NCBI GenBank assembly: GCA_003535195.1
Contig: DOHN01000046.1
Span: 14,904 to 24,540 of the forward strand
Length of the DNA stretch: 9,637 nt
Origin: Ruminiclostridium sp.
GTDB lineage: Bacteria; Bacillota; Clostridia; DSM-8532
Reading direction: 5' to 3'
The notes under the pieces are model-generated. The model did no database searches. It worked only from the letters and a program-made list of their open reading frames with translations, and was not told the DNA's origin. The position numbers were made by a program, and so were the translations under genes. Below, one piece after another: positions 1 to 6,469 of the stretch. Numbering within the stretch: position 1 is the first letter of the stretch; each line of letters starts with the position of its first letter.

Positions 1-1001
1 AAAAAATTGTTCAGAAGCTTCACACCTTTCGGCATGGGTGGCAATTGGCGTTCTTTACATCGATTCATCCTTACGGGGACATACTTTGTATTCGGGCCAA
101 ACGCGACGATTTTGAATTTAGATTGCGTACATTTGTTAATACAGAACCCAAGCAGCTCTTTTGCTTCATCGGAAACTTCCCGCAAATGCCCGACATCGGC
201 CTTACTGTCCGCAGTATATCCGGCAATCAGGCGACTGCCGCCGTCGATGGCTGTTTGTACATTGTAACAGCAATGAAACCCATCTTTGCTGTGCATCCTC
301 CTTGCATCGGGATCTGTCGTTAAAAGTTGCGTTTCTCCGCTTTTTTCAAGTTCTTCTAAATAGCCGGCGTATTTCTCTTTCCTTTCCGTCAGTTCCTGTA
401 TGGCTTCCTTAATCTTTTCAGCAGTTGGTTCTTCCCCTGTGATTTCGTTTTTATCTTTCTTGTCTAGATAGTTTAAATAATCGTTGATATGGTTATCTAT
501 GTTTGCAAGCTTCTTTTCCAGAACTTCATGGTTATAACAATTGCCTTTGCTGTTCTGGGCACGGTATTTCGAACCATCTATGGAGAGCAGCTCTCTCTGG
601 TACAAGTTCAGTTTCATGCATATTTTTACAAATTCCTTGAAGACCTTCTTCAGAGCCGCTGGGTTATCTTTCCGGAAATCAGCGATTGTCCTGAAGTCAG
701 GGACAAGCTTACCGATGAGATACATGACTTCCAAATTTCTTGTACATTCTTGCATCAACTTCCGGCTGGAACGTATTTTATTGAAATAACCGTATATGTA
801 CAATTTAAGCAGATCGCGGGGATCGTAGGGCGGTCTGCCGGTGTCGTTTGGCTTTGCCCTTTTGAATCCAAGTTCATCCATATCCAATTGATTTACAAAT
901 GCGTCGATTACTCGGACAGGATTATCCTCACTTACATAATCTGCAATACAATCAGGTAAAAATACAATTTGATTTCTATCTTCTCCGGTAATATATTTCA
1001 T
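1..1001 (-). CDS. IS1182-like transposase, cut by the window edge
   Basis: Leftward reading frame open from ATG at 1001 to the window edge (333 residues, no stop), preceded by a good Shine-Dalgarno site (AGGTGGTGAT). It begins MKYITGEDRNQI and continues with a region typical of IS1182/DUF772 transposases: GRPPYDPRDLLKLYIYGY (about 55-72), a block around RSSRKL and an acidic IDGSK motif whose Asp142 is the probable first catalytic residue. A charged, probably coiled-coil insertion follows (about 155-220), then a stretch with DPDARRMHSKDG and CYNVQTAIDGG (230-255). The usual ADKGY-like motif with the second catalytic Asp is not visible where expected; residues 285-333 do not look like the family. 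A deletion or frameshift may therefore have damaged the 3' part. Family is clear; integrity is doubtful and the C-terminus lies outside the window. Confidence 0.85.
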   Translation of the reverse strand, partial: MKYITGEDRNQIVFLPDCIADYVSEDNPVRVIDAFVNQLDMDELGFKRAKPNDTGRPPYDPRDLLKLYIYGYFNKIRSSRKLMQECTRNLEVMYLIGKLVPDFRTIADFRKDNPAALKKVFKEFVKICMKLNLYQRELLSIDGSKYRAQNSKGNCYNHEVLEKKLANIDNHINDYLNYLDKKDKNEITGEEPTAEKIKEAIQELTERKEKYAGYLEELEKSGETQLLTTDPDARRMHSKDGFHCCYNVQTAIDGGSRLIAGYTADSKADVGHLREVSDEAKELLGFCINKCTQSKFKIVAFGPNTKYVPVRMNRCKERQLPPMPKGVKLLNNF

Positions 1002-1027
1002 CGGATCACCACCTGTTTTTATGCCTA

Positions 1028-1048
1028 TGTAGCCAATTCTGTAGCCAA
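1028..1048. repeat. short direct repeat near the IS1182-like gene start
   Basis: The nine bases TGTAGCCAA occur at 1028-1036 and again at 1040-1048, just upstream of the transposase gene. They may belong to the transposon's terminal region or be a chance repeat. The other IS end is outside the window, so a terminal inverted repeat cannot be tested here. Confidence 0.3.
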
Positions 1049-1067
1049 CCCATTTACTGTTTTAAGC

Positions 1068-1179
1068 AGATAATAGAGAAGCAATTCAACATTTAATAAA
1101 TGATCTCCGTAATGGGAAAGTAAATTTAATTTTGATGAAGTCCCTTAGTTGTTCGGGCGCAATACATTAGATGTCCTGC
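1068..1179 (+). pseudogene. serine recombinase fragment, copy A of a 112-bp repeat
   Basis: The segment encodes an internal piece of a large serine recombinase catalytic domain: DNREAIQHLINDLRNGKVNL, then ILMKSLS. After a one-base frameshift it continues as FGRNTLDVL; the family normally reads SLSRFGRNTLDAL without interruption. It matches 2710-2821 with five mismatches over 112 bases. No recombinase sequence is recognisable on either side: the left edge abuts the upstream DNA of the IS1182-like gene and the right edge joins unrelated coding DNA at about 1180. This copy still has CAA (Gln) where copy B has a TAG stop, but it carries the same frameshift. It is a non-functional scrap. Confidence 0.8.
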
Positions 1180-1385
1180 ACTTGTTCCGGGACTATATGC
1201 AGTCTTTCCGTACAAATAACATGCCGTCCGGTGCGGCAACCGCGATCTTCAATGCGTTTATTGAGGGTTGGTCTCGCGCAAAGGGATATGTCGAAGAAGC
1301 GGACGAACGATTAGTTGGTATACACCGTGAAACCTCTTTTTCAAATGGAGGTAATGTATGGCAGGGTTTTTTCAGAGTGATGTAA
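1180..1385 (+). pseudogene. unidentified coding remnant fused to the recombinase scrap
   Basis: A reading frame continues from FGRNTLDVL of the recombinase scrap into about 67 residues that do not resemble a recombinase: LFRDYMQSFRTNN, then PSGAATAIFNAFIEGW and KGYVEEADERL, ending at TAA 1383-1385. The residue composition looks like a real soluble protein, and the junction at about 1180 looks like a recombination point, so this is probably the C-terminal end of a lost gene. It overlaps the start of the next broken gene by 28 bases, as is common for successive genes in an operon. I do not recognise the family. Confidence 0.4.
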
Positions 1386-1672
1386 TTGAAAAACTTAACA
1401 TGCTGTCGGATTTCAAGTGTTGCGATGATATTGATGCAAATGACGATATCGGCTTAATGTATAATTTTACTGATAAACAGAACTTCCATACCATTATCGG
1501 CGATTTTGTACAGATATAAGCCAAAATACCGGAAGGGCTGTTTGCGAAACATATTTCCAAAAATTTGACCGCACAGGTTCAGGTTGACGGAAATAATATT
1601 GCGGATATACTTGATTCAGCATATTTATTGATTACTGAAGCCATTGTCCACGGAATCGTGGTGAAAAAGTAA
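1358..1672 (+). pseudogene. small hypothetical gene broken by an in-frame stop
   Basis: ATG at 1358 follows a Shine-Dalgarno sequence (TGGAGGT). The frame reads MAGFFQSDVIEKLNMLSDF and on through MYNFTDKQNFHTIIGDFVQI, then meets TAA at 1517-1519. The same frame continues without further stops (AKIPEGLFAKHISKNLTAQ, ILDSAYLLITEAIVHG) to TAA at 1670-1672. The intact product would be about 104 residues. The good initiation signal plus protein-like sequence on both sides of the stop argue for a once-intact gene with a nonsense mutation. The alternative is a genuine 53-residue product. I do not recognise the family, and the neighbours suggest mobile-element or plasmid cargo. Confidence 0.45.
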
Positions 1673-1794
1673 CCATAGATTACATAATGCCTGTTAAGGT
1701 GTGGTTAAATGGATTTACAGGATATGCGCAGGAATGGAATCGAGCTTGTGCGTTGTATGTCCATACATTCTTGCTGGCATATATATAGTGTTGG

Positions 1795-1821
1795 GGAAAC
1801 TCGCTATTTTAGCGGGTTTCC
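1795..1821 (+). terminator. 12-bp hairpin, possible terminator
   Basis: GGAAACTCGCTA (1795-1806) pairs with TAGCGGGTTTCC (1810-1821) over 12 pairs with one G-T wobble and a TTT loop. The following bases are AT-rich but lack an uninterrupted T-run, so termination is possible but weak. It separates the broken genes on the left from the 143-residue gene. Confidence 0.45.
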
Positions 1822-1843
1822 GGAATAATTATAATTTTATAAT

Positions 1844-1873
1844 TTGTCAATTTGTATTCTAAGTATTTAAAAT
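1844..1873 (+). promoter_or_regulatory. putative promoter of the helical-protein gene
   Basis: TTGTCA at 1844-1849 and TAAAAT at 1868-1873 are separated by 18 bases in strongly AT-rich DNA, about 55 bp upstream of the GTG start at 1927. Assignment is by pattern only. Confidence 0.45.
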
Positions 1874-1926
1874 GAAAATAATAATAAAGTTAATTTTGAG
1901 CAAACTATCGGTTGGAGGTGTTTAAT

Positions 1927-2358
1927 GTGAATGGAAATGTTGAAATGTTAAATTATATTTGTCAAAATGCCGAGATGGGAAGAGATACAATCCGCCAATT
2001 AATTGGTATTTCTCAAGATGAAGAGTACAAAAAGTCACTCCAATCCCAACTTCAGGAATATACATCGATTTATGATAGTGCGGATAAAAAATTAAAAGAA
2101 CTAAATAAAGATGCAAAAAATATTAATTCTTTTTCAAAAGTATCAGCTTATGCCATGATTAATTTGAAGACTTTGACGGATAAGTCTCCTTCTCATATTT
2201 CTGAGATGCTGATCCAGGGTAGTACAATGGGGATTATTGATTTAACAAAGAAGTTGAAAGAGTATGCTGATGCAGACCAAGAGATACTTTCTATAGCAAA
2301 TAAACTGCTTAAGCTTGAGCAAAATAATGTTGAAGAATGCAAAAAATATCTTCAATAA
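1927..2358 (+). CDS. small all-helical cytosolic protein of unknown function
   Basis: I place the start at GTG 1927 because GGAGGTG (1914-1920) sits six bases before it; the in-frame TTG at 1912 overlaps that site and is unlikely. The product has 143 residues: MNGNVEMLNYICQNAEMG, then TIRQLIGI, then a charged amphipathic stretch with SLQSQLQEYTSIYDSADKKL, then MINLKTLTDKSPSHISEMLI and STMGIIDLTKKLKEYAD. No signal peptide or membrane segment is seen. The heptad-like spacing suggests a bundle of four or five long helices, as in ferritin-like small proteins, but I see no metal-binding motif and assign no function. The frame is intact beside decayed neighbours, and AT-rich codon use fits the host. 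It has its own promoter-like sequence. Confidence 0.8.
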   Translation: MNGNVEMLNYICQNAEMGRDTIRQLIGISQDEEYKKSLQSQLQEYTSIYDSADKKLKELNKDAKNINSFSKVSAYAMINLKTLTDKSPSHISEMLIQGSTMGIIDLTKKLKEYADADQEILSIANKLLKLEQNNVEECKKYLQ

Positions 2359-2461
2359 AATCAGCATATGCATCTTTTTTGACCTAATTTTCCAAGTTAT
2401 AAGCTACATTTCTGTTGGTAATAAACCAATGAAAATGTATTTTTTCATATGTAGAACAATG

Positions 2462-2488
2462 CAGTACCCAAAAGGGTACTGTGTTTTT
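2462..2488 (+). terminator. intrinsic terminator or attenuator in the recombinase leader
   Basis: CAGTACCC (2462-2469) and GGGTACTG (2474-2481) form a perfect 8-bp stem with an AAAA loop, followed by TGTTTTT. It lies 20 bp before the start codon of the recombinase remnant and just before its Shine-Dalgarno site. It could terminate transcription from the gene at 1927 or act as an attenuator for the recombinase. Confidence 0.7.
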
Positions 2489-2508
2489 GCGTTGAGGAGG
2501 TTTTTGAA

Positions 2509-2871
2509 ATGAGTAAACAGATTACTACTATTCCGGCAAAACAAGATCAATCTGATAAAAGGTTAAAAGTTGCTGCTTATTGCCGTGTCAGTACTGAGCA
2601 TGAGGAACAAAGACAGAGTCTAAAATTGCAAGTAGCTTACTAAAATTTGCGATAACCCGGATTGGGGTTTTGCAGGTATTTACGCCGAGAAGGAATCTGG
2701 CACAAGAGTAGATAATAGAGAAGAAATTTAGCATTTAATAAATGATCTCCGTAATGGGCAAGTAAATTTAATTTTGATGAAGTCCCTTAGTTGTTCGGGC
2801 GCAATACATTAGATGCCCTGCTTATGCTTGATGAATTATCAAAACTGAATGTTATATCTGTTTTAGCCTGA
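2509..2871 (+). pseudogene. truncated, frameshifted large serine recombinase
   Basis: ATG 2509 follows GAGGAGG. The N-terminus has the resolvase signature LKVAAYCRVSTEHEEQ with the nucleophile-type Ser (RVST), as in site-specific recombinases of clostridial integrative elements. The frame hits TAA at 2641-2643. It resumes one base later as KICDNPDWGFAGIYAEKESG and reaches a TAG at 2729-2731. After VNLILMKSLS the frame shifts again near 2790 to FGRNTLDALLMLDELSKLNV and ends at TGA 2869-2871. The family is normally about 450-600 residues, so the DNA-binding recombinase domain and the zinc-ribbon/coiled-coil part are missing. With two frameshifts, a nonsense codon and a 3' truncation, it cannot be active. 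It marks a former integrative or mobilisable element. Confidence 0.9.
2710..2821 (+). repeat. copy B of the 112-bp recombinase repeat
   Basis: Matches 1068-1179 at a constant offset of 1642 bases with five mismatches. Both copies share the frameshifted TTGTTCGGGCGC junction where the family has Arg-Phe-Gly-Arg. Copy B lies in its natural recombinase context and has the extra TAG stop. Confidence 0.9.
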
Positions 2872-3003
2872 TTTTATGCTATATTTAAAAGGTATATTTC
2901 AACTTCAGATTATTATAGTAATGGGAAGTTTCGATTATGTAATCCTAAATCGTGGTAAATTTCAATTATCAAAAAATACGTAGAAGTAGAATGAGAGGCG
3001 GTA

Positions 3004-4509
3004 ATGGAAACGATTTATCAAGAATATCTGAAACTAAATATTGACGGTTCCCTGATCGGCCTGGAGCAGGGCGCGAATGAAAATAACTATTTCTGTACTC
3101 CCAAGGATGCAAGCATCATAGGCTGGGCTGGTGTTGACGGCATTCATTTTTGCTTTGTGCGTGGCTTTGGAGAGATGGTGTTTGCCGTCAGCCCAATGAA
3201 CGCTCCCGGCAGCTATGTGCATCCGCTGGCACAAGATTTCAAGGACTTTCTGAGGCTTTTGCTGGCTTGCGGCCATACTGCGGCGCTGGAGCAGGCGTGG
3301 AGTTGGGAGCAAGAGCAGTTTGATGAATTCCTGCGGGAAAACGCTCCTGCGGACGAGCAATCGGCGGTGCTTCATATCCTCCGGGAAAAGCTTTCCCTTA
3401 CGCCTATGGAGCAGCCTTTTGCCTACATCAGAGTCCTACAGGATGGGTTTGATTACCGCTGCATCCCATATACGGAGAACTACTATGACACCGTTCCCGC
3501 CGCCATCCCCATACCGGAATGGAAGGTTTACTTTGATGGAAACTTCTCGGGGCATTCTGGCCGCGAAAGGGCAGGAAAGGAAATCTCCCTGAACAGGCAA
3601 ATTGCATGGGGGGATGAGGTCTGGACGGTTCCGGCGATTTACACCTGTGGGAAAGGCTTGATTGTCGATTTCTGCTTGCAGGTTCCAGCGGAACGCATCC
3701 GCGCCTTTCTGGAGCAATGGAACCTCTCCGCCGACGGAACCGGCCTTACCGCTGATCAGAGAATGCGAATGGACGCGGAAAACCCGCTGGCCATCCACAT
3801 CAACCCAAAGGTTGTTCTGAACGGAACCGAGCTTTCCAGCTCGCACGGCTGCGGCCTCTGCTGGAACCCCTGTTTTTCAGAGAGCAACGGCCTTGAGGCG
3901 TGGAGCGTCATGCGGCACTATGGGCTTGACACCGAGCAGGGCTATGTCGTTTGGCGTGGCGCATTCCCCTGGAAAACGAAGCGCAAGCCACCAATCAGAA
4001 CGCTCGGCGTGAGGTTGGCGCGAGAGCCTGTATCCATACCGGGGCCGCGCTTCCGGGTATCGCTGCCCGGCGAGCAAGTCGAGTTTATACATCCGTCCAC
4101 AGGGAAGATGCACGTGCTGACCGTGCGGGAATATGAACGGCGGGAGCTGCCCTCCGAGCATTTCAACGACCTCGATCTGGAGTTTCCAAGGCATCTTACC
4201 ATGATGAGCTACACGCTCTCGCCCGACCTCCCGGATCAAGCCTTTACGGTCGCGGATTGCGCGCCGGGCGACCGGCCCCGGCAAAAGCACGCCGACCCAA
4301 GGGTACCGCAGGCAACCGGTGACGTTGGCTGTTGTATCGGTATCATCGGCAGCGCGGACGCGACTGCCGCCATCGTTCTCGGAAACGGCAATCAGGGTAA
4401 GCTCCGGGCCGCCTGCTCTGCGCTGCATTTTGAGCCGACGGAGGATGTGGAGTGGCGCGTGGTATTTTATGAAAAGACACGCCGGGATATTATGGAAGAG
4501 TTGCTATAA
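3004..4509 (+). CDS. intact 501-residue protein of unknown function, GC-rich
   Basis: ATG 3004 follows GAGAGGCGG at a sensible distance and the frame is intact for 501 codons. I do not recognise the family. Visible features: an N-terminal part (1-95) with a hydrophobic-aromatic pattern (GVDGIHFCFVRGFGEMVFAV) and then DFKDFLRLLLACGHTAALEQ. This is loosely reminiscent of the end of SUKH/SMI1-type domains, a weak comparison. A beta-rich middle (165-235) follows. A cysteine cluster HGCGLCWNPC has Cys283, Cys286 and Cys290. The C-terminal half (320-500) is rich in Pro, Arg and Trp. No signal peptide or membrane segment is evident, so it is probably cytosolic. The gene is clearly richer in G+C than its surroundings, suggesting separate acquisition. 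It is followed by a strong terminator and is probably transcribed alone. Confidence 0.85.
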   Translation: METIYQEYLKLNIDGSLIGLEQGANENNYFCTPKDASIIGWAGVDGIHFCFVRGFGEMVFAVSPMNAPGSYVHPLAQDFKDFLRLLLACGHTAALEQAWSWEQEQFDEFLRENAPADEQSAVLHILREKLSLTPMEQPFAYIRVLQDGFDYRCIPYTENYYDTVPAAIPIPEWKVYFDGNFSGHSGRERAGKEISLNRQIAWGDEVWTVPAIYTCGKGLIVDFCLQVPAERIRAFLEQWNLSADGTGLTADQRMRMDAENPLAIHINPKVVLNGTELSSSHGCGLCWNPCFSESNGLEAWSVMRHYGLDTEQGYVVWRGAFPWKTKRKPPIRTLGVRLAREPVSIPGPRFRVSLPGEQVEFIHPSTGKMHVLTVREYERRELPSEHFNDLDLEFPRHLTMMSYTLSPDLPDQAFTVADCAPGDRPRQKHADPRVPQATGDVGCCIGIIGSADATAAIVLGNGNQGKLRAACSALHFEPTEDVEWRVVFYEKTRRDIMEELL

Positions 4510-4588
4510 ACCAAAAGCTAAAAGATTATGAGCATAACGTGAAGTTTACAAAACATGCCCTGTTTGATAACCATCAGGCAAGTTGTAA

Positions 4589-4643
4589 ATGCATCTATTG
4601 TGTACTAATGATACAAGGGCTCCGGAGATTTTATCCGGAGCCC
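4589..4643 (+). repeat. 55-bp direct repeat, left copy
   Basis: Matches 6470-6524 at 48 of 55 positions, beginning ATGCATCTATT and ending with a terminator stem. The two copies flank the IS3 remnant and the abi locus, 1881 bases apart. Confidence 0.85.
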
Positions 4644-4649
4644 GTTTTT
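4617..4649 (+). terminator. strong intrinsic terminator after the 501-residue gene
   Basis: GGGCTCCGG (4617-4625) pairs perfectly with CCGGAGCCC (4635-4643) around a nine-base AT-rich loop and is followed by GTTTTT. It lies about 110 bp downstream of the stop codon of the preceding gene. Confidence 0.85.
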
Positions 4650-4718
4650 GCGCCTATTCATTGAAATATTTCATGGTGGCTAATACAATTTGGCGTTGCT
4701 CCTGCGTTATCTTATTGA

Positions 4719-5216
4719 GCACCGAATGAGAAATGGCTGACGGATATAACAGAATTCGCTATTCCTGCTGGCAAGATATATCTTTCACCTATAATAGATT
4801 GTTTTGACGGAATGCTTCCAACATGGAAAATCGGGACTGTTCCCGATGCCAGTCTTGTCAATGATATGCTGGATGATGCAATCAGTACACTCTGCGATAA
4901 TGAACATCCAGTAGTTCATACAGATCGCGGCTGTCACTATCGTTGGCCAGGTTGGATATCCAGAATGGATACTGCCGGCCTTCAACGTTCTATGTCAAAG
5001 AAGAGATGTTCTCCTGATAATTCTGCCTGCGAAGGTCTATTTGGTCGTCTGAAGAACGAGATGTTTTATAGTCGCAGTTGGGTAGGTGTAAGCGTTAACC
5101 AATTTATAGGGATTCTCAACAACTACCTGATATGGTATAACAAAGTAAGAATCAAAGTATCACTTGGAAACATGAGCCCAATGGAGTACCGACGAAGCCT
5201 TGGATTAGCAGGTTAG
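4719..5216 (+). pseudogene. IS3-family transposase orfB, 3' half only
   Basis: The conserved frame starts abruptly at about 4719, just after an in-frame TGA, and reads PNEKWLTDITEFAIPAGKIY, then SPIIDCFDGM, HTDRGCHYRWPGW, MSKKRCSPDNSACEG, GRLKNEMFYSRSW and SPMEYRRSLGLAG before TAG. This is the DDE catalytic core (rve domain) of an IS3/IS150-type orfB. Asp of LTDITEF, Asp of HTDRG and Glu of ACEG, the three catalytic residues, are all present. The orfA gene, the helix-turn-helix part and the N-terminal portion of orfB are missing, so the element cannot move by itself. The left break falls within the flank of the 55-bp repeat and terminator; the right end is followed by a probable IS end. Confidence 0.9.
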
Positions 5217-5218
5217 TC

Positions 5219-5244
5219 TGTCCAAGAAAATGTCCGCACCCCCT
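5219..5244. repeat. probable right end (inverted repeat) of the IS3 element
   Basis: TGTCCAAGAAAATGTCCGCA followed by a C-run lies directly after the orfB stop codon. Its position and its TGTCCAAGAAA...GTCCGCACC pattern resemble terminal repeats of IS3-family elements. The partner left end is absent because the element is truncated. Confidence 0.55.
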
Positions 5245-5280
5245 TATCTATTTCTCAAGTGCGCATAAATTTTATAACGC

Positions 5281-5309
5281 TTGATTTTTTCTAATATGTT
5301 TGGTATTAT
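5281..5309 (+). promoter_or_regulatory. putative promoter of the abi leader RNA
   Basis: TTGATT (5281-5286) and TATTAT (5304-5309) are separated by exactly 17 bases. Transcription would begin near 5316. A second possible -35 box, TTGACA at 5344-5349, has only poor -10 candidates (TATACC at 5365-5370, 15-bp spacing), so the upstream pair is preferred. Confidence 0.5.
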
Positions 5310-5315
5310 ATTATT

Positions 5316-5435
5316 AAATATTTTTCCAAGAAATTATGGAGTATTGACAATTCAAAAAAAGATGTATACCTTTATTAAAATGTGACATATTATATTGTGA
5401 TCATACTCCGGTTACCTACGGGTCCGGGGTTTTTT
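5316..5435 (+). ncRNA. candidate structured leader RNA of the AbiF-type gene
   Basis: If transcription starts near 5316, a leader of about 120 nt ends at a hairpin with a T-run immediately before the abi gene. The hairpin has an outer stem ACTCCGG/CCGGGGT, a two-base TT bulge, an inner stem ACC/GGT and a UACG tetraloop, one of the most stable RNA loops. An upstream segment, GGAGTAT (5338-5344), is complementary to ATACTCC (5403-5409) and could compete with the terminator stem. A conserved 'abiF' RNA motif is known upstream of genes of this family. Position and architecture fit, but I cannot check the sequence against that model. A plain 5' leader with attenuator is the alternative. Confidence 0.5.
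5405..5435 (+). terminator. UACG-capped terminator-like hairpin before the abi gene
   Basis: Seven outer pairs (5405-5411 with 5424-5430, one G-T), a TT bulge at 5412-5413, three inner pairs (5414-5416 with 5421-5423) and a TACG loop (5417-5420), followed by a T-run to 5435. It lies 20 bp upstream of the abi start codon. This position suits a terminator that releases a short RNA while letting some transcription through. Confidence 0.8.
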
Positions 5436-5455
5436 ATTTGTTAAAGGGGTATATT

Positions 5456-6442
5456 ATGGGGAAAGAGTTCAGCTCTACTAATACACAAATATACATATTG
5501 AAGAGTCGAGGATTAATCATTAATAGTCGCACTCAAGCAAAAAGAATACTTCAGAAAGAAAACTATTATAATCTCATTAACGGATACAAAGACTTGTTTC
5601 TTGATAAAACATATGGAGGTGCAGATGAAAAATACTTGAAGAATACTAATTTTGATGAAATTTATGCATTATATATGTTTGATAGAGAATTAAGAAACCT
5701 ATTTCTCAAATATATCCTTGAAATTGAAAATAATTTAAAGAGCGTACTTGCCCATGATTTTTCAAAAAAATATGGACACGATAATTACTTAAAAATTGAC
5801 AATTTTGATATTACGGTCAAGGTATGGGAAAAAAACAAAACAGCATCACAAAAAGTGGGGGATGTTGCAGATTTAATAGCGGGAATCCAACGTGAGATTT
5901 CAAATCAATTACGTAAGAATAATTCTATGATATCACACCATATCTTACAATATGGATATATACCCTTATGGGTATTAATAAATACTTTATCTTTAGGAAC
6001 AGTTAGTATATTTTATTCTTACTTAAAACAAAAAGATCAAAATGACATTGGACGAGTTTTTAAGATTAAACCCGATGAAATGAATAATTTGCTATCAGTA
6101 TTGACTATTTATAGAAATGCTTGCGCTCATGATGAACGACTATATTGCTTAAAATCTATTAAAAAAAACAGAAAACACAATAGTATAAAAACTAATTGGA
6201 TACATACAAAATTAGCGATTCCTCTTGATGCTACTAACAATCCTGTTAATGGAAAAAATGATTTATATTCAATTATAATTATATTCAAATTAATGCTTAA
6301 AAAGAAATCATTTCATGAATTTTATATAGAGTTGTATAAAGCAATTGAAAGTCTTGATAAAAGATTAAAAACCATAACAATAAATGCTGTTCTAGGGGAT
6401 ATGGGGTTTCCTGTAAACTGGAAAGACATCAAGTCTATCTGA
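5456..6442 (+). CDS. abiF: Abi_2 family (AbiD/AbiF-type) abortive infection protein
   Basis: Phage-defence protein of the Abi_2 family, thought to act as an HEPN-type ribonuclease that stops growth of infected cells. The start is ATG 5456, because AAAGGGG (5443-5449) is six bases before it; the in-frame TTG at 5438 precedes that site. The product has 328 residues. Family features: an N-terminal segment with ILKSRGLIINSRTQAKRIL and NYYNLINGYK, then FDEIYALYMFDRELRNLFLK with EIENNLKSVLAH. Next is GYIPLWVLINTLSLGTVSIFYSYL (168-190). The HEPN signature is YRNACAHDERLY, with Arg220-x4-His225. An upstream Lys95-x4-His100 may correspond to a second HEPN-like site with Lys at the Arg position. No signal peptide is seen; it is cytosolic. 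Very AT-rich codon use matches the host. It is preceded by a structured leader and followed by a terminator repeat, so it is an independent cargo unit. The symbol is by family resemblance. Confidence 0.88.
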   Translation: MGKEFSSTNTQIYILKSRGLIINSRTQAKRILQKENYYNLINGYKDLFLDKTYGGADEKYLKNTNFDEIYALYMFDRELRNLFLKYILEIENNLKSVLAHDFSKKYGHDNYLKIDNFDITVKVWEKNKTASQKVGDVADLIAGIQREISNQLRKNNSMISHHILQYGYIPLWVLINTLSLGTVSIFYSYLKQKDQNDIGRVFKIKPDEMNNLLSVLTIYRNACAHDERLYCLKSIKKNRKHNSIKTNWIHTKLAIPLDATNNPVNGKNDLYSIIIIFKLMLKKKSFHEFYIELYKAIESLDKRLKTITINAVLGDMGFPVNWKDIKSI

Positions 6443-6469
6443 AATAGTAATCTTATTGATAGTTTTAAT

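Larger units (their letters stand above)
1673..1911. other. intergenic region with a hairpin and a promoter
   Basis: No convincing gene. A possible 39-codon reading frame (ATG 1709 to TAA 1828) begins MDLQDMRRNGIELVRC but has no recognisable relatives and runs through a strong hairpin. The right half is very AT-rich and carries the likely promoter of the next gene. Confidence 0.5.

Noticed and set aside
489..959. Rightward 156-codon frame opposite the transposase
   Set aside because: It is the antisense of the conserved IS1182-like reading frame, with no ribosome site and no protein-family features.
1709..1828. 39-codon rightward frame starting MDLQDMRRNG
   Set aside because: Too short, no recognisable family and it runs through a hairpin; mentioned only in the gap entry.
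3436..4428. Leftward frames of 136 and 183 codons inside the 501-residue gene
   Set aside because: They are antisense shadows typical of GC-rich coding DNA; the sense frame has the start signal and full length.
4785..4985. Leftward 66-codon frame opposite the IS3 orfB
   Set aside because: Antisense of the conserved DDE core; no initiation signal.
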